A stretch of DNA of 64,000 nucleotides, from contig NZ_CP030287.1 in NCBI RefSeq assembly GCF_003287935.1, positions 5,597,022-5,661,021 on the forward strand, read 5' to 3'. The notes under the pieces were generated by a model that was not told where the DNA came from, did no database searches, and saw nothing but the letters and a program-made list of their open reading frames with translations. Source of the DNA: Streptomyces sp. ICC1. GTDB taxonomy: Bacteria > Actinomycetota > Actinomycetes > Streptomycetales > Streptomycetaceae. The position numbers were made by a program, and so were the translations under genes. Every line of letters starts with the position of its first letter. The stretch's first letter is position 1. Shown piece after piece: positions 1 to 11,747 of this stretch.

Positions 1-1176
1 GCCCCGCAGGACCAGGACCGGCGCCTCCATGCCCCGCGCCCGGCGCAGGTACGACTGGACCACCGCGATCCCCGAGGACTCGCCCTCCACCAGGTACGCC
101 GTGAAGCGCGGGGTCTCGTCGAAGACGTGGATCTCGAAGCCCGACGGGTCGCGCAGCCCCGCCCGCACCCGTCGCACGTGCAGGATGTTCATCTCCACCG
201 AGCGGCTCAGCTCGCCCTTGCGCAGCCCCAGTTCCCGCTCGCGCCGCTTGACGGCGCTGCTCGCCGGGTTCAGGAACAGCAGCCGCACCCGGCAGCCGGC
301 CTCCGCGAGGCGTACCAGTCTTCGGCCCGAGAAGTTCTGGACCAGCAGGTTGAGCCCTATGCCGATGGCGTCGAGCCGCCGCGCGCCGCCGAAGAGATCC
401 TCCGCCGGCAGCTGGCGCTGCAACCGCACCCGGTCCGGGTGGACGGAGATGACGTCCGCGTACCGGTCGCCGACCAGGTCCTCGACCGCGTCGATGGGCA
501 GCCGGTCCGCCGACGGCGAGCCGGCTCCGCCGCCCAGCACCTCCAGCAGCCGCGCCGACGCCCGCTCGGCCTGCTCCAGGACCGCCCGGGACAGGGCACG
601 GTTGCGCGAGACGACGTTGCGCGTGACCTCCAGCTCGTCCAGCGCCTGCTCGATCTCGCGCCGGTCGTCGAAGTACGGCTCGAAGCAGGGCCAGTGCTGG
701 ACCATGAGCTCGCGCAGCTGCGGCAGGGTCAGGAAGCTGAGCACGTTGTCGTCGGCGGAGTCCAGCAGGTAGCCCTTGCGCCGGCTGACCTCCCGCACCG
801 CGACCGCGCGCTGCACCCACTCCTGCCCGGCGGGCCCGGCGGCCGCGACCACCCAGTCGTCCCCGCCCCCGCCGTGCACGGGCTCGTAGACCGGCCGGAG
901 CACCGCCCCGACCACGGACCGCAGCCGCTGCCCGATCAGATTCAGCCAGATGTACGCGCGGCCCGCGCGCTGGGCCCGCGTACGGACCTCGCCCCAGGCG
1001 TCCGCGCCCCAGTCCAGCTCGGCGCCCGCCCCGGCCGCCGGCGCCCTCCCGGCCTCCGGCGGGGCCAGCGACACCGCTCCGGCGGGAATCCCGCCGGGCG
1101 CCCCGCCTGCGGCGTCCGCCGGGCCGCCCTCGTGACCGCTGTCACCAGGGGGCAGCTCCAGACCTCCCGAGCTCAC
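1..1176 (-). CDS. SAV2148-family HEPN-domain protein (3' part missing at window edge)
   Basis: The minus-strand frame is open for 392 codons and leaves the left edge without a stop, so only the N-terminal part is visible. It starts at a GTG preceded by AGGAGG at a suitable distance; a second in-frame GTG lies at 1221. The first 60 residues are a Gly/Ala/Pro-rich linker. A helical region follows with a motif reading WIWLN-like to LNLIGQRLRSVV, then a segment reading DAIGIGLNLLVQNFSG and CRVRLLFLNP, which resembles the phospholipase-D-like fold attached to several actinomycete regulators. The overall match is to the conserved Streptomyces SAV2148 family, annotated as HEPN-containing. Its biochemical role is unknown to me; HEPN domains are often RNA-binding or RNA-cleaving, but that is family knowledge, not shown here. 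It is divergent from glgX. Confidence 0.72.
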   Translation of the reverse strand, partial: MSSGGLELPPGDSGHEGGPADAAGGAPGGIPAGAVSLAPPEAGRAPAAGAGAELDWGADAWGEVRTRAQRAGRAYIWLNLIGQRLRSVVGAVLRPVYEPVHGGGGDDWVVAAAGPAGQEWVQRAVAVREVSRRKGYLLDSADDNVLSFLTLPQLRELMVQHWPCFEPYFDDRREIEQALDELEVTRNVVSRNRALSRAVLEQAERASARLLEVLGGGAGSPSADRLPIDAVEDLVGDRYADVISVHPDRVRLQRQLPAEDLFGGARRLDAIGIGLNLLVQNFSGRRLVRLAEAGCRVRLLFLNPASSAVKRRERELGLRKGELSRSVEMNILHVRRVRAGLRDPSGFEIHVFDETPRFTAYLVEGESSGIAVVQSYLRRARGMEAPVLVLRG

Positions 1177-1505
1177 CCGTGCACCGCCTCCTGCGTCTGG
1201 ACGCCCGTCTCCAGTGATCACGGAAGGGTACTCCGCGCGCACGGCCCCCTGCAGCCCGATGCGGCCCCAGGTGACCCGACGAACCGTACGCCGGAAGGCT
1301 GTTGACCCATTATCCGATGCGCCCATCATCGGATTCGTCAGATGTACCCGTGGTCCGCCAAACCTCCTATCAGCTTTCCGGGTCACCCGGTAGGACCCTC
1401 CCAAGTCCCCGCGTGAGAGCCCTCTTTCGGGGAAGATCTGCACATGAGGTCCACGCCGGATCAGCCCGAACATCAGCCCAACACCCACGGGAAGAGTCGT
1501 CTTCT
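1177..1505. other. Intergenic region between divergent SAV2148-type gene and glgX
   Basis: This 329-bp stretch separates two divergently transcribed genes and should carry both promoters. It is less GC-rich than the surrounding coding sequence near 1300-1400. I see no gene, no strong inverted repeat and no recognisable consensus promoter in it. Confidence 0.5.
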
Positions 1506-3604
<2,099 letters not shown>

Positions 3605-3620
<16 letters not shown>

Positions 3621-4927
3621 ACGGCGCCCTCCAGGGCGGCACCCTGACCGGCTTCCCGGCCGGCTCCGCCGGCGTCCTGCGCCGGGACCCGGTCCCGGGC
3701 GGGCACCACTAGGGCGTGCGTACGGGCGGCCGGCACCCGGGTGACGAGGGCCAGGGTCAGGCACAGGGCGGCCGCCCCGACGGCCACCGCGAAGGCCGCG
3801 GCAGGCCCGTACCACTCGGCGAGCCGCCCGGAGACGGCGAGGGAGGCGGCCTGTCCGGCGACGAGCGAGCTGGCGGCGATGGCCATGGACTCGGCGAGCC
3901 GGCACGGCTCCACCGCCCGCTCGGTGAGCGCGAAGGCGGTGATCAGGTGCGGGGCGTAGGCGGCCCCGAGCACGGTGACGACCACGTACAGCGGCCACAG
4001 GGTGTCGGTGAAGAGCAGCGGTACGGAGAACACGAGCGCGGCGGCCGTGGCCACCCGCCAGCGCAGCCGCAGCCCGAAACGGGCGGGCAGCGCGCCGAGC
4101 GAGAGCCCGACGACGGCGCTGACGACTCCCATGGCGGCGTACACGATGCCCGCCTGGCCGGGAACGCCCAACTGTGCGGTCAGGGCGGCGATTCCGGCCT
4201 GGCAGGCGCCGAACATGGCGCCCTGCAGGGCGAGCGAGCCGCGTACGGCGTAGACCACGCCGGGCGGGCGGACCTGGGCGCGGTCCTTCTCCTTGCGCAG
4301 CCGCGCGGAGGCCCCGGCCGTGACGGCGGCGGTCGGGTGCAGCGCGTAGAGGGTGCCGAAGACGGCGACGAGGGCGGCCGCGCCGCCGAGGGCGACGGCG
4401 GGGTGCAGGACGAGCGTGGCGAGGCCGACGAGGGCCGGTCCGAAGACGAAGGAGACCTCGTCCAGGGTGCCTTCGAGCGAGTGGATGGCGCTGACGACGG
4501 ACTCGTCGGCCTTGGCGCGGTGGGCCAGGGCCACGGAGCGGGTACGGGCGAGCGGTCCGATCAGCGGGACGGAGGCGCCGGTGAGGGCTCCGATCGCGGC
4601 GAGCGGGGCGGTGGCGAGCCCTTGGAGCGCCCCGGCCACCAGAGCGGCGGTCGCGACGGCGTTGACCGCGGCGGCGCCCAGGACGACGGGGCGCTGCCCG
4701 TGGCGGTCGGCGAGCCGGCCCAGGAGGGGTCCGAAGACCACCTGTCCGGCGGAGAGGGTGCCGCCGACTATGCCGGCGGTGGCGAGGGAGCCGCTGGTCT
4801 CGGCGACCAGCAGGACGCTTCCGAACTGCGACATCGCGACGGGCAGTCGGGCGAGGAAGGAGACGAGCGGGAGTAGGGGCCCGGTCAGGGCGATGACCTT
4901 GCGATAGGTGTTGACGATTCCGAACAC
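3605..4927 (-). CDS. MFS transporter
   Basis: A 440-residue integral membrane protein with about 12 hydrophobic segments and the MFS loop 2-3 signature (GRLADRHGQR, near residues 70-80), where TM2 leads into a short cytoplasmic loop. A charged central loop (around residues 205-220, RLRKEKD) separates the two six-helix halves. The C-terminal tail is hydrophilic. Family knowledge says such proteins export or import small molecules by proton coupling; nothing in the sequence fixes the substrate. The start ATG lies about 80 nt from the treY start, so the two genes are divergent and share a very short promoter region. The 3' end overlaps that of glgX, so transcription of the pair converges without an intervening terminator. 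Confidence 0.85.
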
Positions 4928-5009
4928 TTGAGCAACGTTAACCCGCCGCAGTCACCCGGATGCATTGGGTAATGGCACGGAATCCCGCATCCTGGGTACG
5001 TACGTTCTC

Positions 5010-7235
5010 ATGAGCCAGCCGCCCGCACGCATGCATACGGAATCCGATGTTCCGCCGGCCGTCACCCCGGCGTCGACCTACCGCCTCCAGCTGAGCCCCG
5101 AGTTCACGTTCGCCGACGCACGGGAGTCCGTGCCGTACCTCGCCTCGCTCGGTGTGTCCCACCTCCACCTCTCCCCCGTCCTGGAGGCGGTGCCCGGCTC
5201 CGCACACGGGTACGACGTCACCGACCACTCCCGGGTCCGGGCCGAGCTCGGCGGGGAGGCGGGCCTGCGGGCCCTGGCCGCCACCGCCCGCGCGCACGGA
5301 CTCGGCCTGGTGCTCGACATCGTGCCGAACCACATGGCCGTGCCCTCGCCGTTGCGGCTGAACCGGCAGCTGTGGGAGGTGCTGCGCGAGGGGCCCGGCT
5401 CCCCCTGCGCGCGCTGGTTCGACATCGACTGGGAGGCGGGCGGCGGACAGGTGCTGCTGCCGGTGCTCCCCGGGCCCGCCGGGCCCGCGGACTTCAAGGC
5501 CGACGGGGACGTACTGCGCCACGGGGACCTGGAGTTCCCGCTGCGGGCCGGCACCGCCGCACTGGAGCCTGCCGAACTGCTGGCCGCGCAGTTCTACCGC
5601 CCCGCCTGGTGGCGGGAGGCGCGCACCGCCCTCAACTACCGCCGCTTCTTCACCATTTCGGATCTCATCGGGGTCCGGGTGGAGGACCCGCAGGTGTTCG
5701 CGGCCACGCACGCGAAGATCCTGGAGCTGGTCCGGGACGGGGTCGTCGAGGGGCTGCGCATCGACCACGTGGACGGCCTCGCGGACCCCCGGGAGTACCT
5801 GGACCGGCTGCGGAGCGCGACCGGCCCCGGCTGCTGGATCGTCGTCGAGAAGATCCTCGCCCGCGGCGAACGCCTGCCCGCCGCCTGGCCGGTCGCCGGC
5901 ACCACGGGCTACGACGCCCTGCGCCACGTGGACGGCCTGTTCGTCGATCCCGCGGGCGCGGAGGAACTGGCCCTGCGCTACCGGGAGTCCACCGGAGCCG
6001 CGGACTGGCCGGAGACCGCGGAGCGGTCCACGCGGGAAGTGCTGACCGGGGACCTGGCGGCGGAGCTGGCCGCGCTGGAGCGGCGCGCGGGCCCCGCCGC
6101 GGCCCGGGCGGTGCGCGAACTGCTCGTCGCCTACCCGGCGTACCGCCCCTACCCGGGCGCCGACGGGTTCACCGAGGTCACCGGAGTGAGCCCGGACGAC
6201 ATCGCCGCCGTCCGCGAACTCACCTGGCGGGACGGCGTCTTCGCTGCCCGCTTCGCGCAGACCTCGGCGGCCCTGCGCGCCAAGTCCCTGGAGGACCGGG
6301 CGTTCTACCGCTGGGCCCCGCTCCTGTCGGCCACGGAGGTGGGCGGCGATCCGGGCCGTCCGGCGGTCTCCCCCGGGGAGTTCCACGCGTACTGCGCGCG
6401 CCTGGAGCGCGACTGGCCCGCCTCCGGCACGGTCCTGTCCACGCACGACACCAAGCGCAGTGCGGACGTACGCGCCCGGATCGCGGTGCTGTCCCAGGCC
6501 CCCGAGCTGGCGCGGGAACCGCACGGGGCGCCGCCGGGGCCGGATCCGCAGCTGGCCTGGGTGGCGCGGCAGAGCGCCTTCGGCCTGGGCTCCGCGCCCG
6601 ACCGCGAGGAGCGGCTGGCCGAGGCCCTGCTCAAGGCCGTCCGCGAGGCGGGCCTGCACACGAGCTGGACCGACCGGGACGAGCGGTACGAGGCGGACGT
6701 CGCGGGGTACGTGCCGGACCCGCGGGAGGACCCGCCCGAGATCGCGGCGGCGGCCCGGGACAACGTCCTGGCCATGACCGCGCTGCACCTGACGATGCCG
6801 GGGGTCCCGGAGCTCTACCAGGGCTCCGAGAGCGAGTACCGGGCCCTGGTCGACCCGGACAACCGCCGACCGGCCGAGCTGGACCCCCACCCGGAGCCGG
6901 GCACCCTCGCGGCGCGCAAGCTCGCCCTGACCGCGGCGCTGCTGCGGCTGCGCCGCTCCCGCCCGGAGCTCTTCACCGGCTACGCCCCGCTCCCGGCCCG
7001 GGGTCCGGCCGCGGAGCACTGCGTGGCGTACGCGCGCTCCGCGGACCTGGTGGTGGCGGTGACCCGGCTGTCCCTGCGCCTCGCGGCGGCGGGCGGCTGG
7101 CGCACCACGGCCCTGGAACTGCCCCCGGGCCGCTGGACCCCCCTCGACGCCCCGGGCCCGTCCTTCACCGGCGGGGTCCCGCTGGCCGCCCTCCTGGCGG
7201 AGTCACCGGTGGCGGTCCTGGTGCGCAGGGCTTAG
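5010..7235 (+). CDS. treY: Malto-oligosyltrehalose synthase TreY
   Basis: A 741-residue GH13 enzyme that turns the reducing-end alpha-1,4 bond of a maltodextrin into the alpha,alpha-1,1 bond of trehalose by intramolecular transglycosylation. Signatures: STYRLQLSPEFTF near the N-terminus, DIVPNHMAV (region I), GLRIDHVDG with nucleophile Asp252, VVEKIL with acid Glu280, and STHDTKRS with Asp480. These positions assume the ATG at 5010; an in-frame ATG at 4965 and another at 5031 are possible, and none has a strong ribosome-binding site. Length fits the family. TreZ, which releases trehalose from the product, is 2.7 kb downstream rather than adjacent, and GlgX is 1.4 kb upstream, so the pathway is clustered but not in one operon. 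Confidence 0.93.
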   Translation: MSQPPARMHTESDVPPAVTPASTYRLQLSPEFTFADARESVPYLASLGVSHLHLSPVLEAVPGSAHGYDVTDHSRVRAELGGEAGLRALAATARAHGLGLVLDIVPNHMAVPSPLRLNRQLWEVLREGPGSPCARWFDIDWEAGGGQVLLPVLPGPAGPADFKADGDVLRHGDLEFPLRAGTAALEPAELLAAQFYRPAWWREARTALNYRRFFTISDLIGVRVEDPQVFAATHAKILELVRDGVVEGLRIDHVDGLADPREYLDRLRSATGPGCWIVVEKILARGERLPAAWPVAGTTGYDALRHVDGLFVDPAGAEELALRYRESTGAADWPETAERSTREVLTGDLAAELAALERRAGPAAARAVRELLVAYPAYRPYPGADGFTEVTGVSPDDIAAVRELTWRDGVFAARFAQTSAALRAKSLEDRAFYRWAPLLSATEVGGDPGRPAVSPGEFHAYCARLERDWPASGTVLSTHDTKRSADVRARIAVLSQAPELAREPHGAPPGPDPQLAWVARQSAFGLGSAPDREERLAEALLKAVREAGLHTSWTDRDERYEADVAGYVPDPREDPPEIAAAARDNVLAMTALHLTMPGVPELYQGSESEYRALVDPDNRRPAELDPHPEPGTLAARKLALTAALLRLRRSRPELFTGYAPLPARGPAAEHCVAYARSADLVVAVTRLSLRLAAAGGWRTTALELPPGRWTPLDAPGPSFTGGVPLAALLAESPVAVLVRRA

Positions 7236-7376
7236 CCCAGGGGGCGGTGCAGGGGTCGGTGCAGGGCTCGGCGCGGCGGCGGGCCCGGCCGGGCGCAGGG
7301 CTTCGGCCAGGGGATTGCGTCCGGCCGGCGGGCAAGTGCGGGGCGCGCGGAGCAGTAGGCGGGGTGCGCGGCGGGC

Positions 7377-8648
7377 ATGGCACTCCTTGTGACACTCATC
7401 CGCGACATGTGCTACCCCACCCCCCGCGAACTCGCGCTGGCCGCCCGCGCGCTGGTGGACGAACACCCCGGCCCGGTGGGGCTCCGCCAGGCCGGCACCT
7501 CCCGGGCCGGGGAGCCGCTCTGGCTGCTCTCCGTGGGCGCGGGACACCCGCGCAACGTGCTCGTCGTCGCCGGGGCCCACGCCAACGAGCCCGTGGGCGG
7601 AGCCACCGCCCTCGCGCTCGCCCGGCGCCTGGTCCGCGGCCCCGTCGACGAGGCGGCCGGCGCCGACTGGCACTTCCTGCTCTGCGCCGACCCGGACGGC
7701 GCGGCCCTGCACCGCACGCCCCGCCCGTACTCCCTGCTCGACTACCACCGGAACTTCTTCCGGCCCCCGGGCCCCGAACAGCCCGAGTGGGCGCCGTCTT
7801 TACTGGCCCCCGACCGGCTGCCGCCCGAGACGCTGGCCCTGACCGCCCTCATCGACGAGCTGCGCCCCGCCCTCCAGGTGTCCCTCCACGGCACCGACCT
7901 CGGCGGCTCGTGGATCCAGCTGACCCGTGACATACCCGGCCTCGCCGAGCCCTTCGGCAAATCGGCCGCCGAGCTGCGCATCCCGGTCGAGACCAGCGCC
8001 TCCGACGCCTCCGGATGGCCCTCACCCGGTGCGGGCATCTTCGTGATGCCCGAGCCGGGGCCCGCGGCCGGCGGAGCCTTCCACCCGGAGGACACCCGGC
8101 TCAGCACCTGGTACCACGCCCACCGCCACGCCGGGACCACCGCGATCATCGAAGTCCCGATGTGGGCCTCGGACCTGGTGGACGATCCGGCACCGCATCC
8201 GGACCCGCGCGCCGCCCTGCGCCTGCTGGCCGGGCGGCTCACCGCCGACGCGGCGCGGGTCGCGCGGCTGCGGGAGGTCGCGGCCGCCGGCACGGATCCG
8301 GCCGCCTCGGCGCTGCTGCGCGCGGTCGACTGGACGCTCGCGCTGATCCCCCGGATCGCCGTCGAGTGGACGGGCGCCGAGGCGCCCGCCGAGGCCACGG
8401 CGGCCTACATCGGGAGCATCGACGCCTTCGGCCGGCGCCTCTCGCTGCGCGCCGCCGCGATGCTGCTGCGGGTCCTGCGCGCCCAGGGCCATCCGACGGC
8501 CCCGGCCGTGGACCGGCTCGTCGCGGGCTGGTGCGAGGAGTTCGCGGCCCGCTTCGAGGCCCGCTGGGTCCCGGTGGCCACCCAGGTGGAACACCAGTCC
8601 CGGGTCGTCCTGGCGGCGTACGAACGGCTCGTGGCGGCCGGCCGGTAG
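7377..8648 (+). CDS. M14-family zinc carboxypeptidase with a TTA codon
   Basis: A 423-residue protein with the M14 metallocarboxypeptidase zinc site: HxxE at His68-Glu71 in GAHANEP and the third ligand His171 in SLHGTDL. The N-terminal third is the catalytic fold; the rest (from about 250) is helical and unlike classical carboxypeptidases. No signal peptide is visible, so it is probably cytoplasmic and may act on peptides or peptidoglycan fragments; the substrate is not evident. The start could also be the ATG at 7410, which begins with the better conserved MCYPTPRELALAARAL segment. Leu142 is encoded by TTA (7800-7802), which in Streptomyces makes translation depend on the bldA tRNA and hence on developmental stage. 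It ends one base before the convergent GNAT gene. Confidence 0.82.
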   Translation: MALLVTLIRDMCYPTPRELALAARALVDEHPGPVGLRQAGTSRAGEPLWLLSVGAGHPRNVLVVAGAHANEPVGGATALALARRLVRGPVDEAAGADWHFLLCADPDGAALHRTPRPYSLLDYHRNFFRPPGPEQPEWAPSLLAPDRLPPETLALTALIDELRPALQVSLHGTDLGGSWIQLTRDIPGLAEPFGKSAAELRIPVETSASDASGWPSPGAGIFVMPEPGPAAGGAFHPEDTRLSTWYHAHRHAGTTAIIEVPMWASDLVDDPAPHPDPRAALRLLAGRLTADAARVARLREVAAAGTDPAASALLRAVDWTLALIPRIAVEWTGAEAPAEATAAYIGSIDAFGRRLSLRAAAMLLRVLRAQGHPTAPAVDRLVAGWCEEFAARFEARWVPVATQVEHQSRVVLAAYERLVAAGR

Positions 8649-8649
8649 A

Positions 8650-9141
8650 TCACGACGGGCCGGCGGGCCGCTCCGTCGCCAGCGCGTAGCGGATCTTCGG
8701 GCGGCCGGTCGCGCCGAGCCGGTCGTAGAAGCGGATCGCGCCCTCGTTCCAGTCGGGGGTCTGCCATTCGACGTGGCCGAGGCCGAGGGTCCGGGCGAGT
8801 GCGCGCACGCCCTCCACCAGGGCGGCTCCCAGGCCGTGTCCGCGAGCCTCCGCGGCGAGGTAGAGGCAGTCCATGTGGAGGTGGTGGCGGGCGTCCCAGA
8901 AGGAGAACTCGGCCGAGCAGGCGGCGTACCCGGCGACCGCGCCGTCCGGGGTCTCGGCCAGCAGCACCCAGAGCCGGGCGTCATCGGCGAAGGGCTGCGG
9001 GCCGAGCCGGTCGGCGAGGGGGCCAGCGGGGCGGGGCTCGGACTTCTCGTACTCCTGGTGCTCGCGCATGAGGCCGACCAGGCGCGGCATGTCCTCGGGG
9101 CGTGCGGGCCGTACGACGGGGGCGGCGGAGAGGTGTTCCAT
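8650..9141 (-). CDS. GNAT-family N-acetyltransferase
   Basis: A 163-residue acetyltransferase with a complete GNAT fold. The N-terminus reads VVRPARPEDMPRLV, the acetyl-CoA loop is ARGHGLGAALV (the R/Q-x-x-G-x-G/A signature) and the C-terminal strand has NEGAIRFYDRLGA. The same frame stays open far upstream, but the ATG at 9141 is preceded by GGAGG eight bases away and gives the normal family length. The substrate is not predictable; spermidine/diamine-type or antibiotic-type GNATs share this architecture. It converges with the M14 gene with no gap. A DUF1707-FHA gene lies upstream in the same orientation, 130 bp away. Confidence 0.88.
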   Translation of the reverse strand: MEHLSAAPVVRPARPEDMPRLVGLMREHQEYEKSEPRPAGPLADRLGPQPFADDARLWVLLAETPDGAVAGYAACSAEFSFWDARHHLHMDCLYLAAEARGHGLGAALVEGVRALARTLGLGHVEWQTPDWNEGAIRFYDRLGATGRPKIRYALATERPAGPS

Positions 9142-9272
9142 GGGCCCATCCTCCGTGTGCCCCCGCTCCGGCGCGCAGCGGGGTCTCCCGGCCGCGGTCC
9201 CGGCTTCGGCTCCGGCCACGGCTTCGGCTCCGGTCCCCGGACCGGCCGAGCCCGCCCCGGACCTGCCCGCTC

Positions 9273-9836
9273 TCAGCTCGCCGACAGCCGGAACGACATC
9301 CGTCCGAAGCCGATCTGGTCCCCGTCCCGCACCACGGCCGAGCCGGTGACCCGGCGCCCGTTCACCGTGGTCCCGTTGGTCGAGCCGAGGTCCGTGATCA
9401 CCCACACCCCGTCGCGCGTGCTGAGCTCCGCGTGCGCCCGGGAGACGGTCTCGTGGCTGAGCCGCAGCCCGTTGCCGGGGTCGCGGCCGATCCGCAGCGG
9501 TCCGGCGCCGGGGTGCGGAAGCAGCAGCTTGGGCAGCTTCTCGGCGGCCCAGGCCCGCCGCACGCCCACCGACACGGCCGAGGCCCGCCCCACCCAGCCG
9601 AACAGCCGACGGGTCCAAGGGCTTTCGGCGCCCTCCCGGCCCTGCAGGTCCGCGGTGAGCACCGCGAGGTCCTCGGTGCGCCGGGCCACAAGGGCGAGCT
9701 CCATACGGCGCAGGAAGGTGTCGTGCGACAACTTCCCGAGGGCAGCGCCCTCCCGGAGCTGGCCCAGCGCCCGGTCGCGCTCGGCGTCGGACAGCCGCGG
9801 GGCGGGATAGGCGGGGAACTCGAAACTGGACGTCAC
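9273..9836 (-). CDS. DUF1707 and FHA-domain protein
   Basis: A 187-residue protein with two parts. Residues about 12-65 (LSDAERDRALGQLREGAALGKLSHDTFLRRMELAL-type) form a DUF1707/SHOCT-like domain, which in actinomycetes often sits at the N-terminus of small membrane-linked or regulatory proteins. Residues about 105-187 are an FHA domain with the conserved GR, SxxH and N residues: RIGRDPGN, SRAHAEL and DLGSTNGTTVNGRR. FHA domains bind phosphothreonine, so the protein is probably a target or adaptor of Ser/Thr kinase signalling. No transmembrane segment is convincing. It is divergent from treZ, with 112 bp between the starts. Confidence 0.88.
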   Translation of the reverse strand: MTSSFEFPAYPAPRLSDAERDRALGQLREGAALGKLSHDTFLRRMELALVARRTEDLAVLTADLQGREGAESPWTRRLFGWVGRASAVSVGVRRAWAAEKLPKLLLPHPGAGPLRIGRDPGNGLRLSHETVSRAHAELSTRDGVWVITDLGSTNGTTVNGRRVTGSAVVRDGDQIGFGRMSFRLSAS

Positions 9837-9948
9837 AGGGTGATTGTCGGCCCGTCAGGGGCAGAGTGTCCAGAACTCCCGCGCCGAGCCGGAGATGATG
9901 GGCCGGTCACGCAGGTTGGGGTACCGCCGCAAGACGAGGGGACCGTCC

Positions 9949-11727
9949 GTGCAGTTCGAGGTGTGGGCACCGCTGACAGGTCGGGTCGCGCTGCGACTTG
10001 ACGAGGCCGCGTACGAGATGGCGCCCGATCCGGAGCGGCCCGGCTGGTGGCTCGCCGAGGCCCCGGCCGCCGACGGCTCCCGGTACGGATACCTGCTGGG
10101 AGGCGGCCCGGACGGGCCCGGGGGCGATCTCCAGGGGCCCGTACGCCCCGATCCGCGCGGGCGGCGCCTGCCCGACGGCCCGGACGGCCTCTCGGCGGTC
10201 GTCGACTTCGCGGCCCTCACCCCCGGGGAGCCGGCCCCCGCCCCGCGCGTCCCGCTCCAGGAAGCCGTCCTGTACGAGCTGCACATCGGCACCTTCACCC
10301 CCGAGGGGACCTTCGACGCGGCCGCGGCCCGCCTCGGCCACCTGACCGCGCTCGGCGTCACCCACGTCGAGCTGATGCCGGTGTGCTCCTTCCCCGGCCG
10401 CCACGGCTGGGGGTACGACGGGGTCGCGCCCTGGTCCGTGCACGAGCCGTACGGGGGCCCGGCCGGGCTGGTCCGCTTCGTGGAGGCGGCGCACGGCGCC
10501 GGACTCGGCGTCGTACTGGACGTGGTGCACAACCACCTCGGCCCCTCCGGCAACCACCTGCCCGCCTTCGGGCCGTACTTCACCGACACCCACCACACGC
10601 CCTGGGGCGCGGCGGTGAACCTGGACGCGCCGGGCTCCGACGAGGTGCGCGCCTACCTCCTCGCCAGCGCGCTCGCCTGGCTGCGCGACTACCGGATCGA
10701 CGGGCTGCGCCTGGACGCGGTGCACGCCCTCGCCGACGGCCGGGCGCTGACCTTCCTGGAGGAGCTGGCCGGCGCGGTCGACGCCCTGGCGGCCGAGAGC
10801 GGACGGCCGCTGTTCCTGATCGCCGAGTCCGACCTGTGCGATCCGCGCACCACCGCGCCCCGCCCCGCCGGCGGCACCGGACTGCACGCGCAGTGGAACG
10901 ACGACTTCCACCACGCCCTGCACTGCACGCTCACGGGCGAATCCCAGGGCTACTACGCGGACTTCGCGGCCGCCCCGCTCGGCGCCCTCACCAAGACGAT
11001 GACCCGGGCCTTCTTCCACGACGGGACCTGGTCCTCCTTCCGCGGCCGCCACCACGGCCGCCCGGTGGACCGCGTCCGCACCCCCGCGCACCGGTTCCTC
11101 GGCTACACCCAGACCCACGACCAGATCGGCAACCGGGCGCTGGGCGACCGGCTCGCCGCCTCCCTCTCCCCCGGCCTGCTGGCGTGCGCGGCGGCGGTGG
11201 CGCTGACCGGGCCGTTCGTGCCGATGCTGTTCATGGGCGAGGAGTGGGGGGCCGGAACGCCCTGGCAGTACTTCACCGACCATCCCGACCCCGCCCTCGC
11301 CGAGGCCGTGCGCACGGGCCGGCGGCGGGAGTTCGCGGAACACGGCTGGAAGGCCGAGGAGATCCCCGACCCCCAGGACCCCGCGACCCGGGACCGCTCC
11401 TGCCTGGACTGGGCCGAGCCCGCACGGGACCCCCACGCCCGCCTGCTGGAGTGGTACCGCACCCTGGTCGGGCTCCGCCGCACCCATCCGGACCTGCGCG
11501 ATCCCGATCTGGCCTCGGTCCGGACCGCCCACGACGAGGAGCGGCGCTGGCTGACGTTCCGCCGGGGCGACATCCGGGTGGTGGTGAACTTCTCCGCGGA
11601 GCCGACGACCATCGCGCTGGGCCGCAACGGCATGCGGGTTCTGGCCTCCTGGATCCCCGCGAACCATCCCGACGCGGACGGGCGGATCCACGTGCCGGCC
11701 GAATCGGCGGTGGTCCTGGGCCCGTAG
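9949..11727 (+). CDS. treZ: Malto-oligosyltrehalose trehalohydrolase TreZ
   Basis: A 592-residue GH13 enzyme that cleaves the bond next to the trehalose unit of the TreY product, releasing free trehalose. I chose the GTG at 9949 because it gives the canonical VQFEVWAP start of the N-terminal CBM48-like domain and has GAGGGGA upstream; the frame is open further 5'. Catalytic residues are intact: DGLRLDAVH with nucleophile Asp256, IAESD with acid Glu293, and QTHDQIGNR with Asp391. The C-terminal beta domain (VVNFSAEP region) is complete. The protein is orthodox in length. It closes the TreX/TreY/TreZ route started by glgX and treY upstream. It is convergent with the M24 peptidase gene, with a 20-bp gap. 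Confidence 0.93.
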   Translation: MQFEVWAPLTGRVALRLDEAAYEMAPDPERPGWWLAEAPAADGSRYGYLLGGGPDGPGGDLQGPVRPDPRGRRLPDGPDGLSAVVDFAALTPGEPAPAPRVPLQEAVLYELHIGTFTPEGTFDAAAARLGHLTALGVTHVELMPVCSFPGRHGWGYDGVAPWSVHEPYGGPAGLVRFVEAAHGAGLGVVLDVVHNHLGPSGNHLPAFGPYFTDTHHTPWGAAVNLDAPGSDEVRAYLLASALAWLRDYRIDGLRLDAVHALADGRALTFLEELAGAVDALAAESGRPLFLIAESDLCDPRTTAPRPAGGTGLHAQWNDDFHHALHCTLTGESQGYYADFAAAPLGALTKTMTRAFFHDGTWSSFRGRHHGRPVDRVRTPAHRFLGYTQTHDQIGNRALGDRLAASLSPGLLACAAAVALTGPFVPMLFMGEEWGAGTPWQYFTDHPDPALAEAVRTGRRREFAEHGWKAEEIPDPQDPATRDRSCLDWAEPARDPHARLLEWYRTLVGLRRTHPDLRDPDLASVRTAHDEERRWLTFRRGDIRVVVNFSAEPTTIALGRNGMRVLASWIPANHPDADGRIHVPAESAVVLGP

Positions 11728-11747
11728 CGGCGCGGGCACGGACGGGC

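Noticed and set aside
127..1305. 392-codon plus-strand open frame at the left edge
   Set aside because: The minus strand codes for an SAV2148-type protein across the same span; the plus frame is its antisense reading.
4938..7019. 693-codon minus-strand frame over treY
   Set aside because: Antisense shadow of treY; composition typical of reverse GC-rich coding sequence.
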